In this document: piece after piece, positions 27,680-36,273 of the stretch
Layout: the number at the start of each line of letters is the position of its first letter
Position numbering within the stretch: the first letter of the stretch is position 1
DNA from: Thiorhodococcus mannitoliphagus
GTDB lineage: Bacteria; Pseudomonadota; Gammaproteobacteria; Chromatiales; Chromatiaceae
Direction of reading: 5' to 3'
Assembly: GCF_010915725.1 (NCBI RefSeq)
Contig: NZ_JAAIJR010000041.1
Location: forward strand, 1 to 42,857
Length of the DNA stretch: 42,857 nt
The notes under the pieces: generated by a model
What the model was told of the DNA's origin: nothing
What the model saw: the letters and a program-made list of their open reading frames with translations, nothing else
Databases searched by the model: none
Made by a program: the position numbers and the translations under genes

Positions 27680-28600
27680 TCAAGTCTGATGCAGGTTGCG
27701 AGAGACGGTACGCACCAAGACGATGGCCACGATATTGGCCAGGATTACCGCGATGACGCCGCCAGCGGAGGCATAGCCCACGTCGAACTGCAACAAACCC
27801 ACGGAATAGATCAGGAAGGCGAGATTGGTGGTGGCCAGCCCTGGACCGCCCGAGGTCGTGACATAGATCTCGGCGAAGATGGTCAGCAGGAAGATGGTCT
27901 CGATCATGATGACCACCGAGATGGCCCGCGCCAGATGAGGCAGGGTAATGTGAAAGAACATGGCAATGGGGCCGGCGCCGTCGATGCGCGCGGCCTCTTG
28001 CTGCTCTTTGTCCAGAGATTGAATGGCTGTCAGCAGGATCAGGAAGGCAAAGGGCACCCACTGCCAGGAGACGATGATGATGATGGACAGCATCGGGTAA
28101 TGGGTGAACCAGTCGATGGGGGTCAAGCCGACACTGCTTTGCAGCCAACTGAGGAACCCATAGACCGGGTGCATCATCATGTTCTTCCAGATCAGGGCGC
28201 TGACCGTCGGCATGACGAAGAAGGGCGCAATGACCAGCAACCTCGCCACGCCCCGACCGAAGAATTCGCGGTTGTAGAGCACAGCGAGCAGGGTGCCGAA
28301 AACCACGGTAATGACCAGCACCGAACCGGTCAGAATCAGGGTATTCCACAGGGACGCCCAGAGCGCCGGGTCTTCGAACAGAAAGGCATAATTCTCGGTG
28401 CCGGCGAACCCGGAGATATCCGGATTGAGCAGGTTATAGCGAATGAACGAAAAATAGATCGTCATCCCCAACGGGACGATCATCCAGAGAAAGAGAACGA
28501 TCACCGATGGCCACAAGAGTGGTCGCGTGTCGATCTCTCGCTTCGTCCGTTTTTGTTTTTGCTCGCCAGCCGTCACGCTTGGATTTGCAGCAGTGGTCAT
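27680..28600 (-). CDS. smoF: Polyol ABC transporter permease (first subunit)
   Basis: 306 residues from the ATG at 28600, preceded by a strong AGGAGGTGA; the longer open frame (to 28651) adds only a non-conserved tail. Six or more membrane segments of the MalF/UgpA class, with EAA loop EAARIDGAGPIAMFFHITLP. A hydrophilic basic N-terminus (EQKQKRTKREI) lies before the first membrane segment. Inner-membrane partner of the next permease. Confidence 0.92.
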   Translation of the reverse strand: MTTAANPSVTAGEQKQKRTKREIDTRPLLWPSVIVLFLWMIVPLGMTIYFSFIRYNLLNPDISGFAGTENYAFLFEDPALWASLWNTLILTGSVLVITVVFGTLLAVLYNREFFGRGVARLLVIAPFFVMPTVSALIWKNMMMHPVYGFLSWLQSSVGLTPIDWFTHYPMLSIIIIVSWQWVPFAFLILLTAIQSLDKEQQEAARIDGAGPIAMFFHITLPHLARAISVVIMIETIFLLTIFAEIYVTTSGGPGLATTNLAFLIYSVGLLQFDVGYASAGGVIAVILANIVAIVLVRTVSRNLHQT

Positions 28601-28690
28601 TTGAGTCACCTCCTCAAGACGGGCGTCAATTTCAAGCTGCAGACCTCCCACCTCCGATCTGAAGATCGAAGGCGGAAGGACGGCACGGCT

Positions 28691-30007
28691 CTACTTGGGA
28701 TAGCCCGCCTGGCGCATGGTGCGCTTGACAGACGACTGCGCGGATCTCAGGGCGTTATCGACCGACATCTGTCCCGCCAGCACACCGGCCATCATCTGAC
28801 CGACCTGGGTGCCGATGCCCTGGAACTCGGCAATACCGACATACTGAATCCCGGTATAGGGTGCGGGATTCAGCGTCTGGTCCGACGGATTGGCGGTTTG
28901 AATCGCCTCCAAGACAGGCTTGGCAAAGGGTGCGGCCTCGACGTACAGCGGGTTTTCATAGGTGGATTTGCGGGTCCCGGGCGGGACCTTGGCCCAACCA
29001 AACTTTTCGCCAACGAGCTCGACATAGGGCTTAGAGGTTGCCCAGGTGATGAACTTCAGCGCCGCGTCCTTGGCGTCTGACGAGGTTGGGATCGCGAGCG
29101 CCCAGGACCAAAGCCAGTGATTGCCCTTGGGGGTTTTCGCAATCGGGGCCTGAGCGAAGCCAACCTTGTCAGCCACCTGAGACTCGGCGGGATCGAACAC
29201 CAGACCCGCGGCCACCGTGGCGTCGATCCACATGGCACACTTACCACTGGTGAAGAGCGCGAGATTCTCGTTGAAGCCATTGGAGCTGGCACCTGGCGGT
29301 CCGTACTCTGTCAACAGATCGATATAGGTGCCCACCGCGTTCTTCCATTCTGGCGAATCGATGGTGGGGTTCCAGTTTTCATCGAACCACTGACCACCAA
29401 AGGTATGCACCATGGTGGAAATGAGCGCCATGTTTTCGCCCCAGCCCGGCTTGCCGCGCAGGCAAATGCCGTAGATTCCGGCGTCCTTGTCTGTCAGCTT
29501 CGCGGCGAATTGCTTGACGACATCCCAGGTCGGCTGGTCCGGCATCGTCAGTCCGGCCTTTTCGAACAGATCGGTGCGGTAGAAGGTCAGCGAACTCTCG
29601 GCGTAGAACGGCAGGGCGTAGAGCTTGCCCTCATAGGACAGCCCTTCCCTGACCGCCATTAAGACATCGTCGACATCATAGTCCGCCGGCAGATTGTCCA
29701 GCCCTTCCAGCCAGCCGCGCTTCGCCCAAATCGGCACCTCATAGGTACCGATGGTGACGACGTCGAACTGGCCGCTACCCGTGGCGATGTCGGTGGTCAG
29801 ACGCTGGCGCAGCACATTCTCTTCCAGCACCACCCAATCGAGCTTGATGTCCGGGTTTTGCGCTTCGAACTGCTGCGAGAGCTTTTGCATGATGATCATG
29901 TCGCCGTTGTTCACCGTGCCGATACTGAGCGTGGTTTCGGCCCCGGACTCGGCGGACAAGGTCAGGGCGACAGCGGCAAGTGAGGCGGTCAAGAATCGAT
30001 GGTTCAT
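28691..30007 (-). CDS. smoE: Polyol ABC transporter substrate-binding protein, paralog 2
   Basis: 438 residues, periplasmic. Signal peptide 1 to about 23 ending SGA; then the family-1 extracellular binding protein fold: TLSIGTVNNGDMIIMQKLSQ, FDVVTIGTYEVPIWAKRGWL, YALPFYAESSLTFYRTDLFE, GICLRGKPGWGENMA, and a conserved KGNHWLWSWALAIPTSS block. It captures polyol and delivers it to SmoFG. It is about 60-70% similar by eye to the paralog encoded immediately upstream, indicating a tandem duplication. GAGGAG precedes the start by 9-10 nt. Confidence 0.9.
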   Translation of the reverse strand: MNHRFLTASLAAVALTLSAESGAETTLSIGTVNNGDMIIMQKLSQQFEAQNPDIKLDWVVLEENVLRQRLTTDIATGSGQFDVVTIGTYEVPIWAKRGWLEGLDNLPADYDVDDVLMAVREGLSYEGKLYALPFYAESSLTFYRTDLFEKAGLTMPDQPTWDVVKQFAAKLTDKDAGIYGICLRGKPGWGENMALISTMVHTFGGQWFDENWNPTIDSPEWKNAVGTYIDLLTEYGPPGASSNGFNENLALFTSGKCAMWIDATVAAGLVFDPAESQVADKVGFAQAPIAKTPKGNHWLWSWALAIPTSSDAKDAALKFITWATSKPYVELVGEKFGWAKVPPGTRKSTYENPLYVEAAPFAKPVLEAIQTANPSDQTLNPAPYTGIQYVGIAEFQGIGTQVGQMMAGVLAGQMSVDNALRSAQSSVKRTMRQAGYPK

Positions 30008-30096
30008 CGGCGGTGTCTCCTCGGGATGATTGGTTATTGTTGTCAGTCTTCTACCAGTCTCTGTTCAACACATTCTTGTCATCGGAGAACGAACAA

Positions 30097-30111
30097 CCCA
30101 AGGCGCTTGGG
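30097..30111. other. Short hairpin between the two binding-protein genes
   Basis: CCCAAG-GCG-CTTGGG, a 6-bp stem in the 153-bp gap between the paralogs. On the minus strand it is followed by TTGTTCGTT, only partly T-rich. It could act as a weak attenuator or mRNA-end stabiliser, giving the first binding protein a higher dose. Confidence 0.35.
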
Positions 30112-30160
30112 GCTGCTCGGCGTCACGCGGGACGGGAGGGCGCGGCACACAAAGGGCACC

Positions 30161-31540
30161 CTATTGCGGATAGCCGGTGGTGTAACCCGCCCAACGCATG
30201 GTCTGGGATGTGGCGTTCTGGGCGGCTGCGAGGGCGCTGTCGACCGACAGCTTTCCCGCGAGGGCGGCACTGATGAATTGCCCCACTTGGGTGCCGATGT
30301 ATTGGAACTCGGGGATGGCGACGAACTGAATTCCGGAATAGGGAGTCGGTTGCAGTGTGCTGTCATTCGGATCAGCGCTTTGCATCGCATCAAGGACGGC
30401 TCCCGCGAAAGGGGCTGCCTTGAGGTAATCGGGGTTGCTGTAGGTCGATTGGCGCGTACCCGGCGGAACCGCAGCCCAACCGTCCTGCTGAGCGACCCGA
30501 TCGATGTAGTCTTTCGATGTCGCCCAGACCAGGAACCTGAGGGCCTCTTCAGGAGCCTCGGCCGAGGCGGAGATCGCGAGATTCCAGGACCACAGCCAGT
30601 GAGACCCCTTCGGCGTCTTCGCAATCGGTGCCGCCGCGAAGCCGAGGTTGCCGGAGACCTTGGACTTGGCGTTGTCGGACAAGAATCCGGCGGCTACGGT
30701 GGCGTCGACCCAGATCCCACAATGCCCTTGCGCAAAGAGCGCCAGGTTCTCCTTGTATCCATTTCGGGTGGCATGCGGCGGGCCATAGTTGTGCAGCAGA
30801 TCGATGTAGAAGGCGACCGCTTCTTTCCACGCCGGGCTGTCAATCGTCGTATTCCAATGCTCGTCGAACCAGCCACCGCCGAAGGTGTTGACCAAGGTAG
30901 ACACATAGGCCATGTTCTCGCCCCAACCGGCCTTGCCGCGTAGGCAAATCCCATAAACCTCCTTGTCTGGATCGTGAACCGCCTTGGCGAACTGCGCGAT
31001 ATCCTCGTAACTGGGGTTATCGGGCATGGTCAGCCCAGCTTTCTGGAACAGATCCGTCCTGTAATAGGTCATCGAACTCTCGCCATAGAAAGGCAAACCA
31101 TAGAGCACGCCTCCCTGCGACAAGCCCTTCCGAACCCGGGGCAGCAAATCCTTGACATCGTAACTGGCGGGCAAGACCTTCAGCGGCACCAGCCAGCCCC
31201 AATTGACCCAAATCGGGATGTCGTAGTTGCCGAGGGTAACGATGTCGAACTGCTCTACTTCCGGCGGCAGGCCCGCGCCAGGGGCTGGCTCCGATGCCCG
31301 ACCGACCTGTCGGAGGTAGCTTCGGGCCAAATAGCTGCGAAGCTCGTTTTCGGAGAAGAGCTGCCAATCGAGTTGAATGTCGGGATTCTGCTCCTCGAAT
31401 TGCTTCGACAACTCCTGAAGCACAAGCATCTCGGGATTGTTGACCGTAGCAATCTTAATGACCCGTGATTGCGCCAGCGCGGGACTGACCACCATCGCAA
31501 ACATGAGGGTGCAGATGATTGTCGATAGGGCACTCTTCAT
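30161..31540 (-). CDS. smoE: Polyol ABC transporter substrate-binding protein, paralog 1
   Basis: 459 residues, periplasmic; signal peptide 1-23 (VSPALA). Same motif series as the downstream paralog: VIKIATVNNPEMLVLQELSK, FDIVTLGNYDIPIWVNWGWL, YGLPFYGESSMTYYRTDLFQ, GICLRGKAGWGENMA. It carries a 16-residue insertion at about 72-95 (ending PAPGAGLPPEVEQ), which explains most of the length difference. First gene of the operon, with GAGGAG before its ATG and an operator candidate 44 bp upstream. The two paralogs may bind different hexitols/pentitols; nothing in the sequence assigns them. Confidence 0.9.
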   Translation of the reverse strand: MKSALSTIICTLMFAMVVSPALAQSRVIKIATVNNPEMLVLQELSKQFEEQNPDIQLDWQLFSENELRSYLARSYLRQVGRASEPAPGAGLPPEVEQFDIVTLGNYDIPIWVNWGWLVPLKVLPASYDVKDLLPRVRKGLSQGGVLYGLPFYGESSMTYYRTDLFQKAGLTMPDNPSYEDIAQFAKAVHDPDKEVYGICLRGKAGWGENMAYVSTLVNTFGGGWFDEHWNTTIDSPAWKEAVAFYIDLLHNYGPPHATRNGYKENLALFAQGHCGIWVDATVAAGFLSDNAKSKVSGNLGFAAAPIAKTPKGSHWLWSWNLAISASAEAPEEALRFLVWATSKDYIDRVAQQDGWAAVPPGTRQSTYSNPDYLKAAPFAGAVLDAMQSADPNDSTLQPTPYSGIQFVAIPEFQYIGTQVGQFISAALAGKLSVDSALAAAQNATSQTMRWAGYTTGYPQ

Positions 31541-31583
31541 GACATTGCCTCTCCTCGCCTGTGGTCTAGTTGTTCTTCTTTAT

Positions 31584-31613
31584 CGATCAATCTGATTGAT
31601 CGATCAATCTGAT
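31584..31613. promoter_or_regulatory. Operator candidate of the polyol operon
   Basis: CGATCAATCTGAT occurs twice as a direct repeat (31584-31596, 31601-31613; period 17 bp). The first copy is part of a perfect 17-bp palindrome, GATCAATC-T-GATTGATC (31585-31601). It lies 44-73 bp upstream of the first binding-protein gene, where an activator site next to -35 would be. Tandem sites suit AraC-family activators such as MtlR, encoded divergently; the assignment is inference. Confidence 0.55.
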
Positions 31614-32001
31614 CATCAGAAGTTAGCCTAACAACGCACAGACTTCTCATACCCATCTGTAGAATATCAGTACTCTTTTTACCTCCTAGACTTCAGATTC
31701 CACGAAGAAGGTCCTATACTCGGAACAGACCACAGGCCTTGGAAGATTGGCGCAAAGCCCGACAAGTACATTACAAAACAATCAGTTAAGACCCAATCCA
31801 GGACGACTCTAGCTGGCGCAACCGGGGCTTTTCGCAGCCTCAGCGCAGATGCATGAGTAACCGCTAATAGACTTTCGAAGATGACAAAGCATCGCCGCTT
31901 CTCGTGCCTCCTGAGCCACCTTATAGATAACGGCGTTCTGTCAGTGTGGTTCGGATATGACCAGCCTGCGCTCGCTATCCGTCAGTGCCAGTCGGCGTTA
32001 A
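31614..32001. other. Divergent regulatory region, AT-richer than surroundings
   Basis: Upstream DNA of the polyol operon and of the AraC-type regulator. It is visibly richer in A/T than the flanking genes (for example around 31661-31720), as promoters often are. I see no gene and no confident promoter boxes. A family A miniature element follows. Confidence 0.4.
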
Positions 32002-32100
32002 GAAAGTGTCCATCAATCGTTTCCCGACGCGAGCGATGCCGCCCGAAATCCCCCCTTACCCCCCGTTGCGAAAGGGGGGAAGTTGTTGATGGACGCTTTC
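32002..32100 (+). mobile_element. MITE family A, copy 2 (99 bp)
   Basis: GAAAGTGTCCATCAA ... TTGATGGACGCTTTC with TAA on both sides (31999-32001, 32101-32103). It has the internal C-run/GCGAAA/G-run hairpin typical of the family. It is inserted in the divergent polyol regulatory region, about 140 bp upstream of the regulator's start. Confidence 0.92.
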
Positions 32101-32241
32101 TAAGCAGAGGTCCGGCACTTGGCTTCAGTCGACAAGTTCACACCAGACTGCGGCAATCGAGTCTTTGCTGCGTCATGCGCGGGCGTCGACCGAAGTCGGA
32201 CACGGCTGGATCTGCGCCATGAGTCGCGGGAGCCTCAAAAC

Positions 32242-33177
32242 ATGAAGGGTTCAGATAGTGAAGACAGAGCCCCTGAGTTCGAACTCAGCCCACCTCACTC
32301 CGGAACGATTCACTATCTTGAGCATGGATATCCCAGCCCCCTGGTACGCTGGCATCACCACAACGCCTACGAACTCCACTACATTGTCGCGTCTTCGGGC
32401 CGAGTGTTCGTCGGTGATTACGTCGGGGAGTTCGAGCCCGGCTGCTTGATCCTTACCGGGCCTCGTCTACCACATAATTGGATCAGCGATATCGCGTGCG
32501 CGGATCGTATCGCCGTGCGTGACATGCTTGTGCAATTCGATCATTCGACCATCGAAGGCGCCGCAGCACTGCTGCCTGAGTTCTGCGAAGTCCTGCCCCT
32601 GATGGAGAGTGCGCGCCTGGGCATCGAGTTCGCGGGCATGCAGCAGCAAGCTAGTCACTATATGTCCAAGATCCGCGATTCGTCCGGCCTAACGAGACTC
32701 AGCTATTTCTGCCAATTTCTTCATGAGTTGGCCCGGCACTCTGAGCAAAGGACGCTGTCAGCGGGCTATGTCGAGACCATTGCCAATGACCTTGCCGTGG
32801 AGAAGATCAACATCGTCGTGAATTTTATGGCGCAGCATTTCCAGGAGAAGATATCGCTCAGCCAGGCTGCGAATCTACTCAATATGAACGCAAGCTATTT
32901 TTCTCGTTTCTTCAGCAAAACGACTGGCACCACATTCTGCGGATTCCTGGCTCAGATCAGGATCGGTAAGGCATGCGAATTGTTGTCTACGACCGATCAG
33001 CACATCACCAGCATCTGTTACGACGTTGGATACACCAATATCGCCAACTTCAACCGCCGGTTTCTTGAGCATAAAAAGATGACACCGCGCGAATATAGGC
33101 GTCAGACTCGAGAGCGCTTATCGCGAGATTGCAATGAGGCCACGAGCGGCAGTGCTGCTGGAATGGCATTGCCATAG
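32242..33177 (+). CDS. AraC family transcriptional regulator (MtlR-like)
   Basis: 311 residues from the ATG at 32242 (GGAG 9 nt upstream); the open frame extends to 32119 but is not family-like. The N-terminal cupin-type sensor domain has WHHHNAYELHYIVASSGRVF and GPRLPHNWISD. The C-terminal double helix-turn-helix covers about 200-300, with LSQAANLLNMNASYFSRFF and the signature CYDVGYTNIANFNRRFLEHKKMTPREYR (two blocks). The arrangement resembles Pseudomonas MtlR, activator of mannitol/sorbitol/arabinitol transport and oxidation. It is divergent from the polyol operon, which it most likely activates. Rhodobacter smo genes use another regulator type. Confidence 0.88.
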   Translation: MKGSDSEDRAPEFELSPPHSGTIHYLEHGYPSPLVRWHHHNAYELHYIVASSGRVFVGDYVGEFEPGCLILTGPRLPHNWISDIACADRIAVRDMLVQFDHSTIEGAAALLPEFCEVLPLMESARLGIEFAGMQQQASHYMSKIRDSSGLTRLSYFCQFLHELARHSEQRTLSAGYVETIANDLAVEKINIVVNFMAQHFQEKISLSQAANLLNMNASYFSRFFSKTTGTTFCGFLAQIRIGKACELLSTTDQHITSICYDVGYTNIANFNRRFLEHKKMTPREYRRQTRERLSRDCNEATSGSAAGMALP

Positions 33178-33214
33178 CACAAGAGAGAGCAGACGGAAGA
33201 AAGTCTAAATCAGC

Positions 33215-33814
33215 ATGTCACCAATGAAGATCTTATTGATCTCAGACGCGGTATCGCCCGCCTTGTACGATCATTATGATCCAGAGGTGTTTGAGCAGGT
33301 GGATCTCGTTATCTCTTGTGGTGACTTGGCCCCGGGCTACCTGGATTTCGTCCTATCGATGTTGAATGTGCCCTGTTACTACGTCCCGGGAAATCATGAT
33401 GTCAGCTTCATCGAGAGCCCGCCATCAGGATGGACGCTCCTAGACGGCAAGGTGATCACCCATGAAGGCGTAACCATGATGGGCCTGGGCGGGTCGATGC
33501 GCTACAAGCCAGGGCCATACCAATATACCGAGGCCGAAATGAAACGCCGATTCCTCAGGATGAAACCGGCATTGTGGTGGAAAGGCGGACAGATCGATAT
33601 TCTAGTGACCCATGCGCCAGCCTTGGGTTTGAATGACCTGGCGGACACAGCGCATCACGGCTTCAAGATATTTCGAGACATTATCGGCGCTTATCAACCC
33701 AAGTATTTTCTTCACGGTCACGCCCATCTCGATTATTCAAGCAATCCACGCCGATGCCAATACGGCAAGACAGTCATCATCAATGGCTACGGGTACCATC
33801 TTTTCGAGTATTGA
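33215..33814 (+). CDS. Metallophosphoesterase family protein
   Basis: 199 residues, cytoplasmic. Calcineurin-like motifs: ISD (9-11), SCGDL (34-38), PGNHD (58-62), VTHAP, and LHGHAHLD near the C-terminus. The usual D-x-H of motif I is D11-A-V here, so the first metal site lacks its standard histidine; this variant occurs in some family members with an ISD...LYD start. Substrate unknown. It ends 21 bp from the convergent Usp gene, leaving no room for a long terminator. A second ATG three codons downstream is an alternative start. Confidence 0.87.
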   Translation: MSPMKILLISDAVSPALYDHYDPEVFEQVDLVISCGDLAPGYLDFVLSMLNVPCYYVPGNHDVSFIESPPSGWTLLDGKVITHEGVTMMGLGGSMRYKPGPYQYTEAEMKRRFLRMKPALWWKGGQIDILVTHAPALGLNDLADTAHHGFKIFRDIIGAYQPKYFLHGHAHLDYSSNPRRCQYGKTVIINGYGYHLFEY

Positions 33815-33835
33815 AGTGCCGTTTTCCATGGTCCT

Positions 33836-35572
33836 TTACATCAAGATTAAGACAGGGCTCTTGCTCATTCGCAGCACATCGTCCACGGTGCTGCCGAATA
33901 CCGCCTCAACCATCGCAATGGATCCGTAGCCACCCATCAGAATGAGATCGATCTCGCGCTCCCTCGCCTCCTGCAAAATCCTTTGTGCGACCGGACCTTT
34001 GCGCGGGATCCACTCGGCCTGGATACTATGCTGCTCCAGGTAGGATCGAGCCGGGGCTTGAATGCGTGACGCGCGCTGGACGCTGTCGCTGACCGTAACG
34101 ATGGCCAGGGTAAGCGACCGCCAGCCGGCCAGGTAGGTGGCCGCATAGAGCGCGGCTTCGGATTTGGGGCCGCCGTCATAGGCAAGCAGGGCATGCTGCG
34201 GCGGACCGTACTTACCAGGGACGACCAAGACGGATCGCGGGCAGCAGCGCATCAAGGTGCGAAACTCGGAGCCGAGCCGGGTTCGGATACCCCCCTTTGC
34301 CGGCGGCACCAGGCCAGTGATCACCAGGTCGGCCCAGCGCGCGCGCTTGCAGATGGTTTCCGCAGTCTTGCCGACGTCGACCGCGAGTCGTCCCGAAATC
34401 TGGGCGTTACGGCAGCGCTGCTCGAACGCCTCCTCGATGGCCTTGACTTGCGGACTCGAACGACGGTCTTCTGTGGGGACGACGTGCAGCCCAAGCAGGC
34501 GCGCGTTTTCTTGGCGAGCCGTCAGCAAGGCCTGGTCCAATGCATTCCAGCCGGACTCTTCGCCATCGATCGCCACCAGCAGGGCGTCGACGACGCGATC
34601 TTTTCGCTCAGGTCGTGGCCGCAGCTGCTCTGCTGTCGGCACGCGTTGAGTCGCCGGGTGCTGGTCTACCGTCAGCACCTGTAACAGGCGCTCTCTGGCG
34701 GGGATAGACCGATGACCGGCGTCGTGGTGGGGTTTTAGGTCGCGAGCGGTCGTGTCGGCGCTGATCTGCCAGCCGAGCGCTTTTTCAAGCTCACCACGGT
34801 GCTGCGAGATCCACAGATAGAGGTCGGTCTCGGTGCGCTCCGGAAAATCCCGCAACAGTCCTCGTTCGCGAATGACTTGCACGACCGGCAGATAGACATT
34901 GTCGAACCAGCTTGTGAAGGCCTCCGCGTAGGGTATTTCTCGGCGCTGATCGAGGCCCAAGTAATAGCGATGAACGTCGATGTGCTCCAACAGGATTGGG
35001 TAGCGCCCGGAGGCGGTCAGCCGCAGATCGGCGTCTGGTCGCAACACATCCTGCTGGGTTCGCTCGAGGAAGTCGGTGTACTCCGCCTGTACGATGAGAT
35101 CATCGGGGCGGACGTTGGCCGAGAGGGCCAATCGCGTCTTCACCTCGGTGACATAGCCTTCCAGATGGGTCAACCCCATCTCGCGCGCAACGGATACGCG
35201 ATGGTTGCCGTCCAGCACGAAGTAGACATCACCGATCCGATAGGCCTCGATCGGGGGTACCCCTCGCGCACCGATCATCGCCAGCTTCACGCGTATCCAG
35301 CGGTCTGCGTCGACGGTCTTGCCGGGCAAGAAGTCACGCGTAAACTCCTTGTAGCGTCCCGAGCTGCCAACGATTGCGTTCAGCGGAATATCTGTCAATT
35401 TGCGGGCCGACGTCTCGCGCCCCCGCAGCTTTTGCCTTACGTCCTCGTAGGATAGGAGCTCGGCAGATTTTCCGCTCAAGCGGGCAACAATCGATCGCAG
35501 CGCAGCGCGACGCCGGGCAAGACGAAAATCTTCCGCCACCGTTGCGCGACCTTGGAAATCTGCGGGACTCAT
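33836..35572 (-). CDS. ParB-like domain protein with two C-terminal universal stress (Usp) domains
   Basis: 578 residues. The N-terminal part (about 60-145) has IPLNAIVGSSGRYKEF and VYFVLDGNHRVSVAREMG (118-133), resembling ParB/sulfiredoxin-type nucleotide-handling domains (DGNHR). A helical middle covers about 165-270. First Usp domain about 328-453, without a clear ATP motif. Second Usp domain about 458-578, with the complete G-x2-G-x9-G-S ATP-binding motif in GGYGSIAMVEAVFGST (about 547-562). GGAGG precedes the ATG. I infer a cytoplasmic stress sensor; no function is established that I know. Confidence 0.82.
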   Translation of the reverse strand: MSPADFQGRATVAEDFRLARRRAALRSIVARLSGKSAELLSYEDVRQKLRGRETSARKLTDIPLNAIVGSSGRYKEFTRDFLPGKTVDADRWIRVKLAMIGARGVPPIEAYRIGDVYFVLDGNHRVSVAREMGLTHLEGYVTEVKTRLALSANVRPDDLIVQAEYTDFLERTQQDVLRPDADLRLTASGRYPILLEHIDVHRYYLGLDQRREIPYAEAFTSWFDNVYLPVVQVIRERGLLRDFPERTETDLYLWISQHRGELEKALGWQISADTTARDLKPHHDAGHRSIPARERLLQVLTVDQHPATQRVPTAEQLRPRPERKDRVVDALLVAIDGEESGWNALDQALLTARQENARLLGLHVVPTEDRRSSPQVKAIEEAFEQRCRNAQISGRLAVDVGKTAETICKRARWADLVITGLVPPAKGGIRTRLGSEFRTLMRCCPRSVLVVPGKYGPPQHALLAYDGGPKSEAALYAATYLAGWRSLTLAIVTVSDSVQRASRIQAPARSYLEQHSIQAEWIPRKGPVAQRILQEAREREIDLILMGGYGSIAMVEAVFGSTVDDVLRMSKSPVLILM

Positions 35573-35739
35573 CGAACCCTCCGGGGATGCTCGCTAAACC
35601 TGACTGGATACCTCGTCAGCTAAACTGCAGTCCATGTTCGCACCAGAGAACAAGACTTCGATCCTTGCACGACCTTCTTTTGTCAGCTGCGGCAGCGCCT
35701 TGATGAACTCAACCAGGCAGGCGCAGCTCGGTTGCGACC

Positions 35740-35939
35740 TTGATGTTGAGCAAACTGGGCTATCAGGTCATCAAGATGCAGGGCGGGATCAAGATGCAGG
35801 GCGGGATCGAGGACTGGATATTCGACCTGGAAGGCGAAGAGATCGTCAAGTCCACAGATGCTGGCTGGGGGCGCGAATTTCGCCGCGAAGACGCGAGACT
35901 TGCCGCGTCCTATGCGAACGTCAACAAGGAATCTTTGCC
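35740..35939 (+). pseudogene. Rhodanese-like C-terminal fragment
   Basis: The frame reads LSKLGYQVIKMQGGI, then IEDWIFDLEGEEIV, resembling the end of a rhodanese domain (GGIEDW). The active-site cysteine loop and the N-terminal half are missing. An exact 18-bp tandem duplication (35776-35811 region) repeats KMQGGI. The frame is cut at the boundary of the miniature element at 35942. Best read as a decayed remnant; a tiny real protein is less likely. Confidence 0.4.
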
Positions 35940-35941
35940 TA

Positions 35942-36103
35942 GGAGCCTGTCCGACTTAGGATGAATCGGCTGCGGAATCGGGAGAACGGTCCCTTTCGCC
36001 CCGCTTTTTCGTTACATAGAACCACTATGCGCCTCAAAACCGGAACGAAATGGCCTCGCTCTCCCACTTCCTCGCTTCGACCCCCCCAAGTCGGACAGGC
36101 TCC
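35942..36103. mobile_element. MITE-like element family D (162 bp)
   Basis: Perfect 16-bp inverted ends GGAGCCTGTCCGACTT/AAGTCGGACAGGCTCC with TA on each side (35940-35941, 36104-36105), so the symmetric sequence is 18 bp. The ends share GAGCCTGTCCGA with the GAGGCTGTCTGA of family B, suggesting related transposases. It contains no reading frame of note. Confidence 0.75.
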
Positions 36104-36273
36104 TAGTCGCGACCTTCGCATAGCGGCTGATTTTGAGAAAAACGCGTGGCACAACCTCAATGTCAGCGCGAACGGATGCTCAAAGACGCTGTGCCGAGAG
36201 GGCGGATTGGGCGGGCACTCCCTGCCCGCGCGATCAGATGGCATGGCGACGAATGGGGGCCTATCGCCCCTTA

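Noticed and set aside
27689-29080. 463-codon plus-strand frame opposite the permease genes
   Set aside because: Composed of Gln/Asp/Gly/His-rich antisense of membrane segments; both permeases and the binding protein are unambiguous on the other strand.
31599-31680. Sigma-54 promoter for the polyol operon
   Set aside because: No TGGCAC-N5-TTGC-like pair could be found at a suitable distance from the first gene.
32119-32241. Longer AraC-type protein starting at 32119
   Set aside because: The extra 41 residues begin just after a miniature element and do not resemble the family; ATG 32242 has an acceptable ribosome site.
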